Positions 44,748 to 55,893 of a stretch of DNA of 64,000 nt are shown here, piece by piece. Within the stretch, counting starts at the first letter, position 1; each line of letters opens with the position of its first letter. The translations under genes were made by a program, and so were the position numbers. Origin of the DNA: Candidatus Obscuribacterales bacterium (GTDB taxonomy: Bacteria; Cyanobacteriota; Vampirovibrionia; Obscuribacterales; Obscuribacteraceae); contig JAIEOQ010000005.1 of NCBI GenBank assembly GCA_019750335.1, positions 62,001-126,000 of the forward strand, given 5' to 3'. The notes under the pieces were generated by a model. The model searched no databases and was not told the DNA's origin. It was given only the letters and a program-made list of their open reading frames with translations.

Positions 44748-45938
44748 ATGAGTCATACGGTTATTGTCGATGGTTTGAGAACGCCGTTTGGAAAACTCGG
44801 GGGCGGCTTGAGCATGTTGTCGGCGGTAGACCTGATGCACCCGCTTGTCAAGGAACTTGTTTCGCGCTTTAAGCTTAAAGGCGAAGAGATTGATGAAGTA
44901 ATTCTTGGTCAAGTACTGCAAGCTGGCTGCGGGCAGATTCCGTCGCGCCAAGCCTTAATTAAGGCTGGTTTGCCGACCACCTGCGAATCGACCACAGTGA
45001 ATAAAGTTTGTGCTTCCGGTATGCGTTCGGCAACTTTAGCTGATTTGCGCATGCGCGCTGGTGACGGTGACATGATCATTGCCGGCGGTATGGAGTCTAT
45101 GAGTCAAGCGCCGTATCTGGTTGATGCTAACTCAGCTCGTTTCGGCAAACGTATGGGTCATGTGCAGTTCAAAGATGCCATGCTTGCCGATGGTCTTGAA
45201 TGTCCGGTGGCCGGAGTTCATATGGCTGTGCATGGAGCTAAAGTTGCCGAAGAGCTGAAAATCTCTCGTGAAGACCAAGATAAATGGGCTTTGCGCAGTC
45301 ATCAATTAGCTTGCAAGGCTATTGAAAATGGCACATTCCAAAAAGAGATTCTGCCTGTAACCGTAAAAGTAAAAGGCAAAGAAGTTGTAATTGATAAAGA
45401 TGAATCGCCCCGTCCCGATACTACTCTTGAAGCTTTGCAAAAGCTCAAGCCAGTCTTTTATGAAGGCGGTTCGGTCACGGCAGGCAATGCCCCCGGTATC
45501 AATGACGGTGCTTGCGCCCTGCTTTTGATGACTGAAGAGAAAGCGCACAAGCTTGGTTTGAAACCTTTGGCTAAAATTCTGTCTCATGCCTCACTTGGTC
45601 AAGATGTTCCATATTTAGCGACGGCGCCGGCTTTAGCAACTAAAAAAGCTTTGGCAAAATGTGGTTTGACTGCCGCTCAGCTTGAGCTGATGGAGATTAA
45701 TGAAGCCTTCTCGTCAGTAGCTTTGACCTCGTTGCGTATGCTTGAACTTGATCCGGAAAAGGTCAATGTTAATGGCGGCGCTGTCGCGCTCGGTCATCCG
45801 ATTGGAGCCAGCGGTGCGCGTATTCTTCTCACTTTGGCTAAAGAGATGGAACGTCGCGGCGCCCAATACGGCGGTGCAGCCATTTGTTCCGGCACCGGAC
45901 AAGGTGACGCTGTAATTCTTTCCCGGGTCGGGCTTTAA
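44748..45938 (+). CDS. Acetyl-CoA acetyltransferase (thiolase)
   Basis: A 396-residue thiolase that joins or splits acetoacetyl-CoA and related 3-ketoacyl-CoA esters. It has Cys88 in VNKVCASGM, the EINEAFSS segment, NVNGGAVALGHPIGASGAR with the catalytic His, and the C-terminal GTGQGDAVI motif preceded by Cys (ICSGTG). The ATG has AAGGAA close upstream and GGAGG a little farther. Length is normal. It could finish beta-oxidation of the product of the paa-like cluster 9 kb away, but that link is only contextual. Confidence 0.94.
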   Translation: MSHTVIVDGLRTPFGKLGGGLSMLSAVDLMHPLVKELVSRFKLKGEEIDEVILGQVLQAGCGQIPSRQALIKAGLPTTCESTTVNKVCASGMRSATLADLRMRAGDGDMIIAGGMESMSQAPYLVDANSARFGKRMGHVQFKDAMLADGLECPVAGVHMAVHGAKVAEELKISREDQDKWALRSHQLACKAIENGTFQKEILPVTVKVKGKEVVIDKDESPRPDTTLEALQKLKPVFYEGGSVTAGNAPGINDGACALLLMTEEKAHKLGLKPLAKILSHASLGQDVPYLATAPALATKKALAKCGLTAAQLELMEINEAFSSVALTSLRMLELDPEKVNVNGGAVALGHPIGASGARILLTLAKEMERRGAQYGGAAICSGTGQGDAVILSRVGL

Positions 45939-45987
45939 TCTTTCCTGGTTTTGTCCAAAAATATGAACCTGCGGGTACATACAGCCT

Positions 45988-47046
45988 ATGACAGAACCAG
46001 CACGCCTAGAATCGGATCAGCCAAGCGCTAAAAAAAGCGAGTCTTTGGATTCGTCTTTAGTGACGCTTGAGGATTTCAAAGGAGCGTCCACCGAGCGTCA
46101 GGCGGAGGAACGTAAAGTTGCTGTCGGTGAACTTTCTGCTGATATTGACGAAGGCAATAAGCTATCTCCTCAACTTAAATTTTTAGAGCAAAGTCGAGAG
46201 TTGGGTGCTCTTTTTCTTAAAGCCGATCTTGCCGGTATTTAGGATTTTGTCAAAAATCATGTCGGCGATCCTAATATGCCAGCAATCGTTAATGAACTGA
46301 ACAGTCATTTTCGAGAATACAAAATTGAGACCAGATGGATCCCGCAAACGCGGCATCTGGCTTTTTATGAAAGCGGGATACCGACAACGCAAAAGCCTGC
46401 CCAAGAAGCTTTGATATTTTCAGCTGATGGCAAAGTTTCAGCCAGGCAAAGGGCTGCTGATGATACTGCTGTGCCGAACGGAAAAAACAGTCAAGAAACT
46501 TTGCATGGTTTATCTGGGCAGGTTGTTGATGGTCTTGTCCAGCGTAAACAACAGGCTGATACGTTGCTCCAAACCATAAAAATAAATGCTGAGTTGATAC
46601 AGCCCAAAACTGAGCAAGACAAACAAAATTTAGCAGTAGCACAGAGGCTTGCTGAATCTTTGACCCGGGGGCGTCTTGCCGATATGGTGCCGGTTTTTCA
46701 ACGACAAATAAACCCTGCCGATCTTCCGGCTATAGCTGAAAATCTGGAAGCTCTCACTAAAGATACGGGACTTGTTGCTGAAATAGAAAAGGAAAGCAAC
46801 TGTCTGGTGGTTGGAAAACCACGTGATATGGGCGATGGTTATGTATGCTTATTGCCCTGTTCATCCAGCCAGCGCCCTGTTGCTGGTCGCCTGAATGCCG
46901 ATGCTGGCGGCGAAGGCGAGCTTCGCTCGCTTTTATATCGTCCTGGTTCTCATCTGCAAGCCGCGGAAACACCGGTTTTGTTTCGCGATGCGGCAAGGGC
47001 TATATCCAGATACATGTCTAAGCATTATTACAGCCAATTCTACTGA
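45988..47046 (+). pseudogene. Hypothetical gene interrupted by an in-frame amber codon
   Basis: One reading frame of 352 codons runs from ATG 45988 to TAA 47046, broken only by TAG at codon 85 (46240-46242). The residues around it (LFLKADLAGI, then DFVKNHVGDPNMP) read as one continuous helix-forming sequence, and the next ATG (46276) is in the same frame. The product is mostly charged, with no signal, and the C-terminus has LRSLLYRPGSHLQ and SRYMSKHYY. TAG is used as a stop elsewhere in this window (at 8514-8516), so recoding is not the default. It may be a nonsense mutation, a read-through gene or a sequencing error. Family unknown. Confidence 0.65.
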
Positions 47047-47108
47047 CAAGTTTCGCGAATTTTTTCCAATGATCTTGCTGTGCTTGTTGGTACTAAAATA
47101 AGGCATAA

Positions 47109-49438
<2,330 letters not shown>

Positions 49439-49439
49439 C

Positions 49440-50429
49440 ATGACGAAATTGCGTCTCCCCTTACTTGTTGCTTTGTCTGTTTTTATTTCAATCCAAGCTG
49501 CTTTTTGCCGGCAAGATAAAGCTACGGTTGAACCTTCTGAAATTCATATGAAAGAAGGTCTGAAAAAGATCAAAGCACACGATTATGAAGGTGCCTCGGA
49601 CGATTTTCTGCAATCTGTTTATTTCTCGCGTAATCATTACAATCCACAGGCGTATCTCTATCTGGGTCTGTGTCATAAAGCAACGCGCAATTACAGTAAA
49701 GCAATTGAAGCTTTTCTCAATCATTTGAAGCAAGTAACCGAGCCGGCGCCGAATGCTCGTGTCGATCTAGCCGAATGTTATATGAATATCGGTGATTTCG
49801 ATAAAGCTAAAATTCAAGTTGATCAAGCACGTGCTGAAGCCGACTATACCGATAAGCGTCCGATTTATGCCATGGGCGAACTTTATGAAAAAATGGGCGA
49901 AACCGGTATGGCGCTTGATTCTTATTGCGTAGCTCTCGGCGATCAACCTTGGACTTACACCGATGCTTATATGGGTAAAGCACGTTGCGAGATTAAGCTG
50001 AATAATTTCAACAATGCAATCAAAGATTATCGGGCGATTATCGATCAATGTTTGAAAAATGTGAATTGGGTTGAGCTTTATTACAATCTTGGACAGTGTT
50101 ATTACAAGCGCGGCGATCACCAAGGTGCCATCGATCACTGGCATTATGCTTTAAAGCATGATCCGGATAATTTTGACTGTCACTCAGCTCTAGCTTTTAT
50201 ATTTGATGAAGAGAAGCATTATTCATCAGCAATAAAAGAGTATGAGGATGCTTTGCGTTGTGCACCAAAGAACTACAATACGGATAAGCTGAACAGACGC
50301 TTGATTTTTTTGCAGGCTAAACTTAAAGGTGATGAAACCCAGAAGCAGGTTAGACCAAGTCCTTATATGCGCCAACAAGAACAAGCGCAAAAAACTCCCG
50401 AAGTAAATATGAAGGATGCCGGATTTTGA
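49440..50429 (+). CDS. Secreted TPR protein in the ligA operon
   Basis: About 329 residues with a signal peptide (LRLPLLVALSVFISIQAAFC) and seven or so TPR units (AYLYLGLCHKATRNYSKAI, ELYYNLGQCYYKRGDHQGAI). It ends with a polar tail containing QEQAQKTPE. The ATG at 49440 lies 1 base after the preceding stop; a frame from 49401 adds 13 unlikely residues. Expected role is protein binding in the envelope. It overlaps the following gene by 4 bp. Confidence 0.82.
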   Translation: MTKLRLPLLVALSVFISIQAAFCRQDKATVEPSEIHMKEGLKKIKAHDYEGASDDFLQSVYFSRNHYNPQAYLYLGLCHKATRNYSKAIEAFLNHLKQVTEPAPNARVDLAECYMNIGDFDKAKIQVDQARAEADYTDKRPIYAMGELYEKMGETGMALDSYCVALGDQPWTYTDAYMGKARCEIKLNNFNNAIKDYRAIIDQCLKNVNWVELYYNLGQCYYKRGDHQGAIDHWHYALKHDPDNFDCHSALAFIFDEEKHYSSAIKEYEDALRCAPKNYNTDKLNRRLIFLQAKLKGDETQKQVRPSPYMRQQEQAQKTPEVNMKDAGF

Positions 50430-50674
50430 TCATAGTTGAATTACTCGGTGGAATATTTATTGCTGTAATAATTATGGCCGGCATAGTGCGCATTAGTGCC
50501 CCGATTACAGAAGCTATTGCTTCCCGGCTACGCCCGGAGCAAGAAAAAGCCTTGCAAACCAGAGTTTCCGCCCTTGAGCAAGAACTTTTGCAAGTTAGAG
50601 AGCAGATGGCTGAAATTCAACAATCCGCTGATTTTGCCGTTAAGTTGATCGAAGAAGAACGGCGTAACAAATAA
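50426..50674 (+). CDS. Small membrane-anchored coiled-coil protein
   Basis: An 82-residue protein with one N-terminal membrane helix (ELLGGIFIAVIIMAGIV) and a long charged coiled coil (PEQEKALQTRVSALEQELLQ). The start is TTG overlapping the TPR stop by 4 bp (TTGA), so translational coupling is expected. No family is recognised. It ends 2 bases from the convergent band-7 gene. Confidence 0.65.
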   Translation: MIIVELLGGIFIAVIIMAGIVRISAPITEAIASRLRPEQEKALQTRVSALEQELLQVREQMAEIQQSADFAVKLIEEERRNK

Positions 50675-50676
50675 GG

Positions 50677-51465
50677 TTATTTAGAGCGGGTGGCTGGAAG
50701 CTGCAATAAAGTGCTGAATCCGCCGGAGCTGCCGCTTGTGATCATTGTTGTCGGCAAAATACCGTTCCATTTTTTCACACGTTCATATTCAATCAAAGTC
50801 GGTGATTTTTGTAGAGCTAAGCTTTGTAGCTCAATCGATTTTGCTTGAGCTTCAGCTTGAGCAATTGTAATTTCGGCTTCTTTTTTTGCTTTATCCAACT
50901 CATATGATTTTTGCAGAGCTTGCTGTTCCATGACTTGCTTTTGCGAAATGGCTTGCAGCAGCGCTTCCGGTAAGCCGACATGAGTGATTGGAATGTCGGT
51001 AACTTCTACCAAGCCTTTTACATTCTCACGTACCATGCTCAAAACTTGATTTTTGATTGTATTGACGTTTTTGGTGGCAGCATCAGCTTTGTATTGTGAT
51101 ACTACTTGGCGAAAAGCCTCTTGTACCTGGGGCGCAACCAATCTGTCGAAAGGGTCGCCGGCATATTTTTCGTACAAAGTAAGAACTTGACCTTCCGGAA
51201 TGCGATAAAGCACTTTGTATTGAATGTTGATCGGTTGTTGGTCGGCTGTAAGCGGATCAGCTTGTCCATCTCTTGTGTCTTGCTTAACTGAATACTCGAC
51301 GATACGGTCGATCAGCGGGTTATAGAATTGCAAACCGGAAGGCAGAAGATTGCGATCCAGCTGCCCGAGGCTTACTTTGACCCCTCTTTGTCCTGGCTCG
51401 ATTACCGCGCAGCCGGATAAGACGGTTGCCAGCAAAATCATTTTTAATGCAAAACCTGGTTTCAT
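50677..51465 (-). CDS. Prohibitin/SPFH (band 7) lipoprotein
   Basis: About 262 residues. A lipoprotein signal ends with the lipobox LSGC. The SPFH/band-7 domain has VKVSLGQLDRNLLPSGLQFY and YSVKQDTRDG, followed by a long helical region rich in Ala, Lys and Gln (QALQKSYELDKAKKEAEI). Members organise membrane domains or modulate proteases. Most SPFH proteins use a membrane helix rather than a lipid anchor. ATG 51465 has AGGAG 6 bases upstream; a TTG at 51471 would add two residues. Confidence 0.87.
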   Translation of the reverse strand: MKPGFALKMILLATVLSGCAVIEPGQRGVKVSLGQLDRNLLPSGLQFYNPLIDRIVEYSVKQDTRDGQADPLTADQQPINIQYKVLYRIPEGQVLTLYEKYAGDPFDRLVAPQVQEAFRQVVSQYKADAATKNVNTIKNQVLSMVRENVKGLVEVTDIPITHVGLPEALLQAISQKQVMEQQALQKSYELDKAKKEAEITIAQAEAQAKSIELQSLALQKSPTLIEYERVKKWNGILPTTMITSGSSGGFSTLLQLPATRSK

Positions 51466-51483
51466 TGGCAACTCCTACTGACA

Positions 51484-51512
51484 TTGACGGGCAACGACAA
51501 GAGGATTATAGC
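51484..51512 (+). promoter_or_regulatory. Sigma-70-like promoter of the WG-repeat gene
   Basis: TTGACG at 51484-51489 and TATAGC at 51507-51512 have an ideal 17-base spacer. This is the clearest promoter in the window and predicts a start near 51519, which places the real start codon of the WG-repeat gene downstream of the longest frame beginning at 51484. Confidence 0.55.
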
Positions 51513-51645
51513 TCGGAAATGGCAAGTTTTAGCTTGTAGCCAAACTCAATTCGCGTTCGGCTTCGTACGGCTATATATCATGCTATCATTCGGATGCTTT
51601 TTGAAAATAAGTTGCTTCCCGCAGTTTATGAATTTAGGGCATGCT

Positions 51646-52794
51646 GTGTCAAAAAAACAAAATGTTTTACTGGTTGGGCTGGTATCATTAGCCATTTTAA
51701 TTTTTTGTGGATGGCTATATATTGAGTTTGGTCCTATCGGTGCTTTCTGCCCGACGTATATTGATGGGACTGGCCGCCGTCAATTGATTATTTGGAAGGT
51801 ATGCAGTACGGTAGGCTCTTTTCATAACGGTTTGGCTGTCTATTCTGAAGGGCAGAATGGTCAACTTCGTTATGGTTATATTGACCGTAACGGTAATATA
51901 CAAATTCGAGCACAATATGAGGAAGCGGGACCATTTGGCAGGAGTCTGGCAAGAATAGTTCAAGATGGAACAGAAAAATGGATAGATAAAGATGGGCGAA
52001 GCCTAGTGACTTTATCGCCAGATCTAAGATCACAGTATCGAGGAAATGCAGACAGATTGATTCCTGTGCGGTCCTTGCGTTCGAATAAAGCAGGATATAT
52101 AGATCGAATGGGCAAACTCGTAATTGAGCCTGTATATGCTGTGGTTATGCCATTCTCTGATGGATTGGCGGCCGTTGCAATTGAAAAGTTGGACCCAGTT
52201 AGTTTTGTGAACAAGCGGTTCTGGGGATTTATAAATGAGAATGGGACTTTTGTTATAAAACCGACGTGGTCATACGCAGAATCATTCAATGAAGGATTGG
52301 CATTGGTTGCGCGTGAAACCAACAGCGATGATCCTGCCATTTCCTATCGGTATGGTTTTATAGATAAAAACGGTAACTGTAAAATTCCGTTAGTATATTT
52401 ACGTGCGCATAGCTTCCATAGCGGATTGGCATCAGTTCAAACCGCAGATCGTAAATGGGGATTTATAAATAAACAAAATGTTTTTGAAATCAAACCAATG
52501 TATACGTGGGCTCTAAATTTTTCAGAAGAATTGGCTGCAGTTAGGGATGAGCATTCTCTTTGGGGTTATATTGATCGCCAAGGTAAATGGCAAATCGTGC
52601 CGCGTTATGCTGATGCCGGCGACTTTGTTTCCGGTTTAGCAATTGTATGTGAACAAGATTCCTACTCGATGGAGCATCATCTTCTCTGGGGGTTAATCAA
52701 TAAAACTGGCAAGTATTTGATTGAGCCAGATAGCAAAAAAGAGATTACTGATTTTTCGGAAGGTTTGGTAGGGGTTTATCCACGAGATAAATAA
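51646..52794 (+). CDS. WG-repeat protein with N-terminal membrane anchor
   Basis: About 382 residues. An N-terminal membrane segment (NVLLVGLVSLAILIFCGWLY) is followed by some nine WG repeats, for example RYGYIDRNGNIQI, KWIDKDGRSLV, RKWGFINKQNVFEIKP and LWGYIDRQGKWQIVP. WG repeats form surface or extracytoplasmic binding domains of unknown role. AGGG at 51635-51638 supports GTG 51646; ATG 51628 is also possible. It uses more ATA and AGA codons than its neighbours, a hint of separate origin. The next TPR gene follows after 25 bases. Confidence 0.75.
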   Translation: MSKKQNVLLVGLVSLAILIFCGWLYIEFGPIGAFCPTYIDGTGRRQLIIWKVCSTVGSFHNGLAVYSEGQNGQLRYGYIDRNGNIQIRAQYEEAGPFGRSLARIVQDGTEKWIDKDGRSLVTLSPDLRSQYRGNADRLIPVRSLRSNKAGYIDRMGKLVIEPVYAVVMPFSDGLAAVAIEKLDPVSFVNKRFWGFINENGTFVIKPTWSYAESFNEGLALVARETNSDDPAISYRYGFIDKNGNCKIPLVYLRAHSFHSGLASVQTADRKWGFINKQNVFEIKPMYTWALNFSEELAAVRDEHSLWGYIDRQGKWQIVPRYADAGDFVSGLAIVCEQDSYSMEHHLLWGLINKTGKYLIEPDSKKEITDFSEGLVGVYPRDK

Positions 52795-52819
52795 ACTAGT
52801 GACTAACGAGAAGGCTTGC

Positions 52820-53389
52820 ATGATGAAGAATAAGATAAGTCTGTGTGTCGTTTTGCTGCTGATGCTGAACTGCTATTTGCAAGCTGTAGCGGCGGAGAAT
52901 GAATGCGATAAATTGGTAGAAGAATGCACACGTTTGGAGAAAGCCGGAGAATTTCAAAAAGAGCTGGAGCTTGCCGAACGTGCTGTATTACTTTGTCCTA
53001 AAAACTACTTTGCACATCAAGCTGTTGAATCTGCCGCGATAAATCTGAAAAAATTTCAGCGGGCATTGAGTGCCACTTGCATGTGTATAAAATTAGACCC
53101 AACACTCGATGTGTCTTACAGAAAGAGAGCAGCAGTATATGAACTGCTCAATAAATATAGTTTAGCCATTAGGGACTATAACACTGCGTTGAAGTGTGCG
53201 TATGGTTATGATGCAGAAATTTTGGAAGAAAGAGGAAAATGCAAGCTTAAGCTTGGCCGATATAAAAGCGGAGAGAAAGATTTACAGTCGGCGGCCATAA
53301 TTTATCTAGAGCAGCACCAATGTGATAAAGCACAGAAATGCATTGATGAGTATTTGAAACTCCTCCCGCCCCCCAATGGTCAAGCGTAG
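52820..53389 (+). CDS. Small secreted TPR protein
   Basis: A 189-residue protein with a signal peptide (MKNKISLCVVLLLMLNCYL) and three or four TPR units (CDKLVEECTRLEKAGEFQKE, YKSGEKDLQSAAIIYLE). AGAAGG 5 bases upstream favours ATG 52820 over the GTG at 52799. It shares the A/T-rich codon use of the WG gene and probably forms a two-gene unit with it. It converges with the ABC permease at 53410. Its partner is unknown. Confidence 0.75.
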   Translation: MMKNKISLCVVLLLMLNCYLQAVAAENECDKLVEECTRLEKAGEFQKELELAERAVLLCPKNYFAHQAVESAAINLKKFQRALSATCMCIKLDPTLDVSYRKRAAVYELLNKYSLAIRDYNTALKCAYGYDAEILEERGKCKLKLGRYKSGEKDLQSAAIIYLEQHQCDKAQKCIDEYLKLLPPPNGQA

Positions 53390-53409
53390 ATAGGAAGAAT
53401 TTAGTTTGT

Positions 53410-54147
53410 TTACTGCTTGAGCAGTCGTTTCTCGATTTGATCAACTATTCCGGTCAAAAATAAAGCGATTGCGGCAAGTGCAATCACGCCTGTGAGCACT
53501 GTAGACATGTCATAAAGTCCTGAGGCTTTTACAATCATGTAACCTAAGCCTTCTTCAGCTGAAATAAACTCGCCAATGAAGGCGCCAAGAAGAGCCAGCC
53601 CGATGCTCAGCTTCATGGCATTGATCACCCAGATTAACGAAGATGGAATAACTACATGTTTGAATGTTTGCCAGCGGCTGGCACCGACAACTTTCATTAA
53701 GCGTAAGAAGCGCGGCTCAACCGACATTGCGCCCTGGTAGCTTTGTACGATAGATACGGTGACTGTGGACAAAAAGGCAAGCATAACTTTGGATAATATG
53801 CCGATGCCAAACCAAACGATGATGATTGGTGCTAAAGCAAAAATTGGAATAGTGGCAATGGCAGTTATATACGGCTTGGCAATTTTAGCGACTGTGCGTG
53901 AGTACCACATGGATAAGCCGAGAAAAGAGCCGATTACAGTGCCAAAAATAAAACCGCAGAGAGCTTCGAAAACAGTTACGCCGGTTTGATGAACAAGCTC
54001 GCCGCTTTTGAGCAAAGAAAAACAAGTATTTAAAACTTGGCTGGGGCTGGAAAAAATAAACTGACGATCTGGTTGTCCGACCGTTAGAAAATGCCAGATG
54101 GCGATAAAAATAATCAGCGGTAGTGGATAAAGAAAAAGCAGTTTCAT
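53410..54147 (-). CDS. ABC transporter permease (SsuC/TauC/ThiX-type)
   Basis: A 245-residue inner-membrane permease with six helices and the EAA loop (VVGASRWQTFKHVVIP). It belongs to the BPD_transp_1 group of NMT1-type importers (sulfonate, taurine, nitrate, thiamine-precursor, aromatic). ATG 54147 overlaps the ATPase stop by 4 bp, which fixes the start. It is the last gene of the cluster. Substrate is unknown; the aromatic-CoA neighbours suggest an aromatic or sulfonated compound. Confidence 0.9.
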   Translation of the reverse strand: MKLLFLYPLPLIIFIAIWHFLTVGQPDRQFIFSSPSQVLNTCFSLLKSGELVHQTGVTVFEALCGFIFGTVIGSFLGLSMWYSRTVAKIAKPYITAIATIPIFALAPIIIVWFGIGILSKVMLAFLSTVTVSIVQSYQGAMSVEPRFLRLMKVVGASRWQTFKHVVIPSSLIWVINAMKLSIGLALLGAFIGEFISAEEGLGYMIVKASGLYDMSTVLTGVIALAAIALFLTGIVDQIEKRLLKQ

Positions 54148-54902
54148 TGAGCAATCACCGCCTTCAGTTCTGACCAAATTTGACCATAGTATTGGGCAAA
54201 TTTGCTTGAGCTGCGAACAGTTGAAGGTAGCCTGCTTTCAGTAGCAAAATCAAGAATAAACTCATTGCTGAAAGAGCCGTTTTTGCTCATAATCAGAATA
54301 CGATCTGACATGGCAATTGCTTCTTCAATATCATGAGTAACTAAAAGCGCTGCTTTGTTTTGTTCTTTAACAAGTTGAAAAAATTCGTCTTCAAGACAGA
54401 GCTTTGTATAAAAATCAAGGGCGGAGAAAGGCTCGTCTAGTAGTAAAAGCTGTGGATTGAAAAGCAGAGCTTGAATGATACTGACTCGTTGGCGCATGCC
54501 ACCGGAGAGTTCTTGAGGAAACTTTTTCAGAACTTGTTTGTCCAAGTGAAAGAGTTTGAAATACTGTTCTATGTGTTTGTCGATCCATTCTTTGCTGGGA
54601 GCCTTGCCCAGCTTTAGCGAGAGCTGCAAATTCTTTTCTACATTTTGCCAGGGAAACAAAGGATCATGCTGGAAGATATAGCCGATTTTTTGCTTGCTTT
54701 TGTCGCTTTCGGATAACTCGATTTTGCCTGTTTGCGCTAGTAATAAGCCGGCAATTAAGTTGAGAAGGGTGCTTTTACCGCAACCGCTGGCGCCAAGGAT
54801 GCTAACAATTTCATTCTTGCCTACGGACAAAGAGAGATCTTTGATTGTCCAGGGACTGCCTGCTTTGCCGTAAGTGAAACTGAGCTCGGATATATTCAGC
54901 AT
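54144..54902 (-). CDS. ABC transporter ATP-binding protein (SsuB/TauB-type)
   Basis: A 252-residue ATPase powering the transporter. Walker A is GASGCGKST, the signature is LSGGMRQR, Walker B is LLLDEPFSALD and the switch histidine is in LLVTHDIEEA. It is coupled on both sides: 1-bp overlap with the binding-protein gene (TAATG) and 4-bp overlap with the permease gene. Full-length and intact. Confidence 0.95.
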   Translation of the reverse strand: MLNISELSFTYGKAGSPWTIKDLSLSVGKNEIVSILGASGCGKSTLLNLIAGLLLAQTGKIELSESDKSKQKIGYIFQHDPLFPWQNVEKNLQLSLKLGKAPSKEWIDKHIEQYFKLFHLDKQVLKKFPQELSGGMRQRVSIIQALLFNPQLLLLDEPFSALDFYTKLCLEDEFFQLVKEQNKAALLVTHDIEEAIAMSDRILIMSKNGSFSNEFILDFATESRLPSTVRSSSKFAQYYGQIWSELKAVIAQ

Positions 54903-55876
54903 TAGTGCAAAGCTTTATTGGCGAAAGTCATATCGACATTATCTTCGTAGCGACCGGGACCTTTTAGATCTCCCAGTTGCCGGCGTAAAGCGGTGGCATT
55001 GTTCCAAGCTTCTTTTGGAAGCATTGTATTGGCTGGTGTGGTGCCGGAGTCAAGCATACGTTTGAGCGCTTCGCGTAAAGCTTGTTCGGGTACTTCCGGA
55101 AACTGTTTTTTGGCAACAGCAAAGGAGCCGTTAAAATCTTTGCGCATAAAGAGCATCGCTTTATTTAAAGCGTTTACAGCTTGCTGTATCTGGTCCGGAT
55201 GTTGTTTGAAAAAGCTATCCGAAACCATTAGTCCGGTGAAAGCAAAGTCGCCCATTTGTTTTGTCGGTGAATAAACTACATGTGCACCTTTATTCACGGC
55301 AATGGAGACAGTCGGTTCAATCTCAAAAGCAAGATCAGCTTGATTGGCTTTGAGCAAGGCAAGAGATGTGCCGAAAGCACCTTGAACTATTTTTGCATTT
55401 ACCGGCTTGCCGTTATTTTGCAGAATATTTTTCATCACTGCATAACAAGTTGAAGGCGCTGGATATGTAGTAACGCGATAGTTGCTAAAACCAGCTGCAT
55501 TGTCGAATTTTTTGATTTCAGGCTTGAAAGTTACAGTCCAAAAGGGAGTGCCGCGTACCAGTCCGGCAACCACTTTTCCACCTTGCCCGCGCTCACGAGC
55601 GATGGCGGTAAAAACAGGATCCGAAACACCGAATTGAGCGTTGCCGCTGGTGACTGCAGCGAAAGTCTTTTCGTCGCCACCGGTGCTAACCAGTTTTACA
55701 TCAAGCCCTTGTTCTTTGAAAAAGCCTTTGTCCAGAGCTACATATAAAGGCATGTACAAAAAGATGTGCCCATACTGAGCGATAGTAATCGGCTGTAATT
55801 TTATTGCCGCGAAGCTTGGTGCTGCCGGATAAAAAGCGAGCAGACATGCCAGAAGAATTTTTAGAAAGTTTGACAT
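54902..55876 (-). CDS. ABC transporter substrate-binding protein (NMT1/SsuA-type)
   Basis: A 324-residue periplasmic binding protein. The signal peptide is LLACLLAFYPAAPSFAA. The NMT1-type body has ITIAQYGHIFLYMPLYVAL, GFFKEQGLDVKLV and QFGVSDPVFTA. It resembles SsuA/TauA/THI5-like proteins; the ligand cannot be read from the sequence. AAAGGAG precedes the ATG. It follows the PaaG gene by 17 bases, so the transporter is cotranscribed with the crotonases. Confidence 0.88.
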   Translation of the reverse strand: MSNFLKILLACLLAFYPAAPSFAAIKLQPITIAQYGHIFLYMPLYVALDKGFFKEQGLDVKLVSTGGDEKTFAAVTSGNAQFGVSDPVFTAIARERGQGGKVVAGLVRGTPFWTVTFKPEIKKFDNAAGFSNYRVTTYPAPSTCYAVMKNILQNNGKPVNAKIVQGAFGTSLALLKANQADLAFEIEPTVSIAVNKGAHVVYSPTKQMGDFAFTGLMVSDSFFKQHPDQIQQAVNALNKAMLFMRKDFNGSFAVAKKQFPEVPEQALREALKRMLDSGTTPANTMLPKEAWNNATALRRQLGDLKGPGRYEDNVDMTFANKALH

Positions 55877-55893
55877 GCCTGCTCCTTTATTGA

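Noticed and set aside
46276..47046. A separate gene starting at ATG 46276.
   Set aside because: It is in the same frame as the ORF starting at 45988 and has no Shine-Dalgarno, so it is best seen as the second part of one interrupted gene.
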